Position numbers and translations under genes: made by a program. The notes beneath the pieces were generated by a model. The model did not search any database and had not been told where the DNA came from. It saw only the letters and a program-made list of their open reading frames with translations. A stretch of 64,000 bases of DNA. It comes from Neckera pumila. Its lineage: Eukaryota > Streptophyta > Bryopsida > Hypnales > Neckeraceae. Shown one piece after another: positions 62,251 through 64,000 of the stretch. The stretch covers positions 372,001-436,000 of the forward strand of contig OZ018408.1 of the NCBI GenBank assembly GCA_963969595.1. Direction: 5' to 3'. The stretch's first letter is position 1. The number at the start of each line of letters is the position of its first letter.

Positions 62251-63636
62251 AGAGCATCTGCAATGCAGATACAGTAAAACAACCCTCTACTAGCAAATTG
62301 GAGGGGCATTCCGCTAGGCCTCCACAGTGCTGCTTTTTTTTTGGAAAAAAAGACCCAATGCAGAACCGGCAATCCAAATGTCAAATGGACTTTTCCACAT
62401 TAAAAAAAGAAAGAAAGGACAAGAATCTACATTAAAAAAGACTTTTCATGCAAACAAGGGAAGGTTGCATTGAATGGTACACATTACAATGTGGGAAAAG
62501 GTATGACAACAATGACTATTTTTACAGGGAGTCAACTCACGGGCCCTTCACATTTTGCAAATTAGCCAATCCCGGGTGGTCGCATACCGAGGCCGTGGGA
62601 CTAACGTGGAGCTTGACAGTCGCATTGGGGCGTGCATTTAACCCCTAAAGGTTTTTGACTACATTTTCACCAAAATCGCTCCAAAATTGCCATTTCTAAT
62701 ATAAGTACCAAACTTTAGAAAAAAAACATTTTTGGACACATGTAACCGTAAGATCTTATAGTGCACTGGTTTGAGAAGATGTGGAAAAAATTTCAAAATT
62801 TTCCACCATGTAGATTGCAAGATATTAGTGTTTGAATTGAGAAAAATCCATTTTTTGTCCTTGCAAAAAACCGGGCAGCTGCACTTCACAAGGGCACATT
62901 TGTATGAAAAAATGTCCAAAATGGTGGTTGCTCTTTAGATTCATTTTTGAAGTCAAGTTGGCTATGTGCTTGAAAAAATTCAGATCATTTGGATTTGTAC
63001 AACATATAAGAAAAAAATAGTAAATAGAAAGAAGTAGAGAATGACAAAACACTAAATTGTTAACAATTTAATTATGGAATTAAAAAATGACAATCCCAAT
63101 GGTTATAATATTTTAATAACCTATCTACACCCAATCTTTTTATTTTTGTTCAAAAATATTGAAAATTGAGTTAAATAAAGGACTTTAAAGTTTATTTTAG
63201 AGTAGGAAATCTACAATTGCCCGCAAACTAGAACACCTCATAATTCTCATCTTATAAATCAAAATGGAATGATTCAAAGCATTCCATGTATATTTAAATC
63301 TAGAGAACCAATTTCAAATTTTTATTTTTTTTAAAAGTGATTTTTAAATAACTTTTTTAGCTGCCCGCCGAGCATTGAAAATCACATATCATACAATAAC
63401 TTTTTAACCATGCGGTCAAAAGTTATGAAAATTGTTGGGCCTTAAAGCTACTCCTTGGGAAAATATTGTGTGAAAATTTCAAAGAAAAAAAATAAAAACT
63501 TTACTCGTACTTAGCTGCCCAAAAATGCTATGTTCTCAAAAAGCATGTTCAATGCTTTAGGAGTTAAGTCCAATTTGCTTTTCAGATGTTACAGTGCCGC
63601 TACCGTCCTTATTACAGGGTGCATTGCAGATGCTTT
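62251..63636. mobile_element. MITE with GCATCTGCAATGCA ends (middle of the nest)
   Basis: Left end AGAGCATCTGCAATGCAG and right end TGCATTGCAGATGCTT are inverted. Its own sequence is 62251-62641 and 63564-63636. A similar left end occurs at about 38900. Superfamily not certain. Confidence 0.7.
62642..63563. mobile_element. TTAA-family (piggyBac-like) element (inner of the nest)
   Basis: TTAA at 62638-62641 and 63564-63567; starts CCCCTAAAGGTTTTTGAC and ends TTCAATGCTTTAGGAG; 922 bp. As the innermost insertion it is the youngest of the three. Confidence 0.87.
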
Positions 63637-63784
63637 TACACTGAAATTACTGCATGTTCCTAATAAGGTCACTAATTACTCCATTGAAGTTAGGTGAGAT
63701 ATTGATTGTGGTCAAAAAAACCACAATGGGGTCATCGTGTGTCCTCCATGGGTCATTTGACCACAATGGGCTGCTTTACCTTAA

Positions 63785-64000
63785 TCATTACTTATGTGTG
63801 TTCATTGTGTTTGATTTCATGAATTAATTATTACCACTAATTAATATTACGTAATTAATTAGTATTGCAAATTAGCATTACTGTGTATGCGGTATGTTCT
63901 GTGCACAATGTCACTTTGTGGATTTCAGTTGCCCTCAATGATATGCAGGCAACGTACTGTACAGTACAACTTCGTCCATAGTGCACAGTACTTACTATAA
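63785..64000. repeat. Dispersed repeat shared with 48320-48560
   Basis: Same orientation, many shared blocks (GTGTTCATTGTGTTTGATTT, CTGTGCACAATGTC, GATATGCAGGCAACGTAC). It runs off the window end. Confidence 0.75.

Larger units (their letters stand above)
61956..63780. mobile_element. Tourist-like MITE (outer of a triple nest)
   Basis: Perfect 25-bp inverted ends starting GGTAAAGCAGCCCATTGTGG (61956-61980 and 63756-63780), flanked by TAA/TTA. The outer segments 61956-62250 and 63640-63780 match the element at 49456-49894 in reverse. The middle is occupied by two further insertions. Confidence 0.88.

Overview
This is a nuclear genome window from a land plant. The evidence is spliced genes with short GT-AG introns, plant-type ribosomal protein S6 and CCT3 proteins, telo-box promoters, and plant Helitron, PIF/Harbinger, CACTA and LINE remnants. 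The lineage cannot be fixed from sequence alone. The small introns, AT-rich repeats and a piggyBac-type transposase would fit a non-flowering plant, but that is inference.

Only three loci look like working host genes. One is a complete 14-exon chaperonin subunit gene CCT3/TCP-1 gamma (8007-12565, +). The other two are copies of a 5-exon ribosomal protein S6 gene (30249-31725 and 46205-47681, both -). The two RPS6 genes lie in a 2,248-bp segment that reads as identical between copies at a constant offset of 15,956 bp, although the sequence further out is related but clearly diverged. A broken LEA_2/NDR1-like gene lies at 50114-50810.

The rest is mobile DNA, often nested. Positions 1-1810 hold a decayed Helitron helicase. 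19175-22690 is a PIF/Harbinger pair (Myb-like protein facing a transposase). 24525-26177 is a retroelement-like reading frame with ten stops and no frameshift. 33960-34705 is a second, older Harbinger transposase. 35818-37576 is a 5'-truncated LINE with target duplication and poly(A). 41040-42530 is a broken piggyBac transposase. 43016-43232 and 54920-57252 are CACTA elements with 3-bp target duplications. Tourist-like, pogo-like and foldback elements are also present.

The main discovery is a family of non-autonomous elements, most of them 911-929 bp long, that begin CCCCTA, end TAGGGG and sit at TTAA. At least ten copies lie in this window. These are the hallmarks of piggyBac, and a piggyBac transposase relic lies in the same window. 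One copy (44343-45266) has its empty site preserved in the other, diverged copy of the duplicated RPS6 region (TTAA at 28097-28100), so insertion at TTAA with target duplication can be read directly. Many copies carry a short conserved hairpin near one end.

A second dispersed repeat (called R here) with a GC-rich core and ACTAGT junctions occurs singly and in tandem. At one fixed internal point it has grown AAAC/AAAAC microsatellites of very different lengths.
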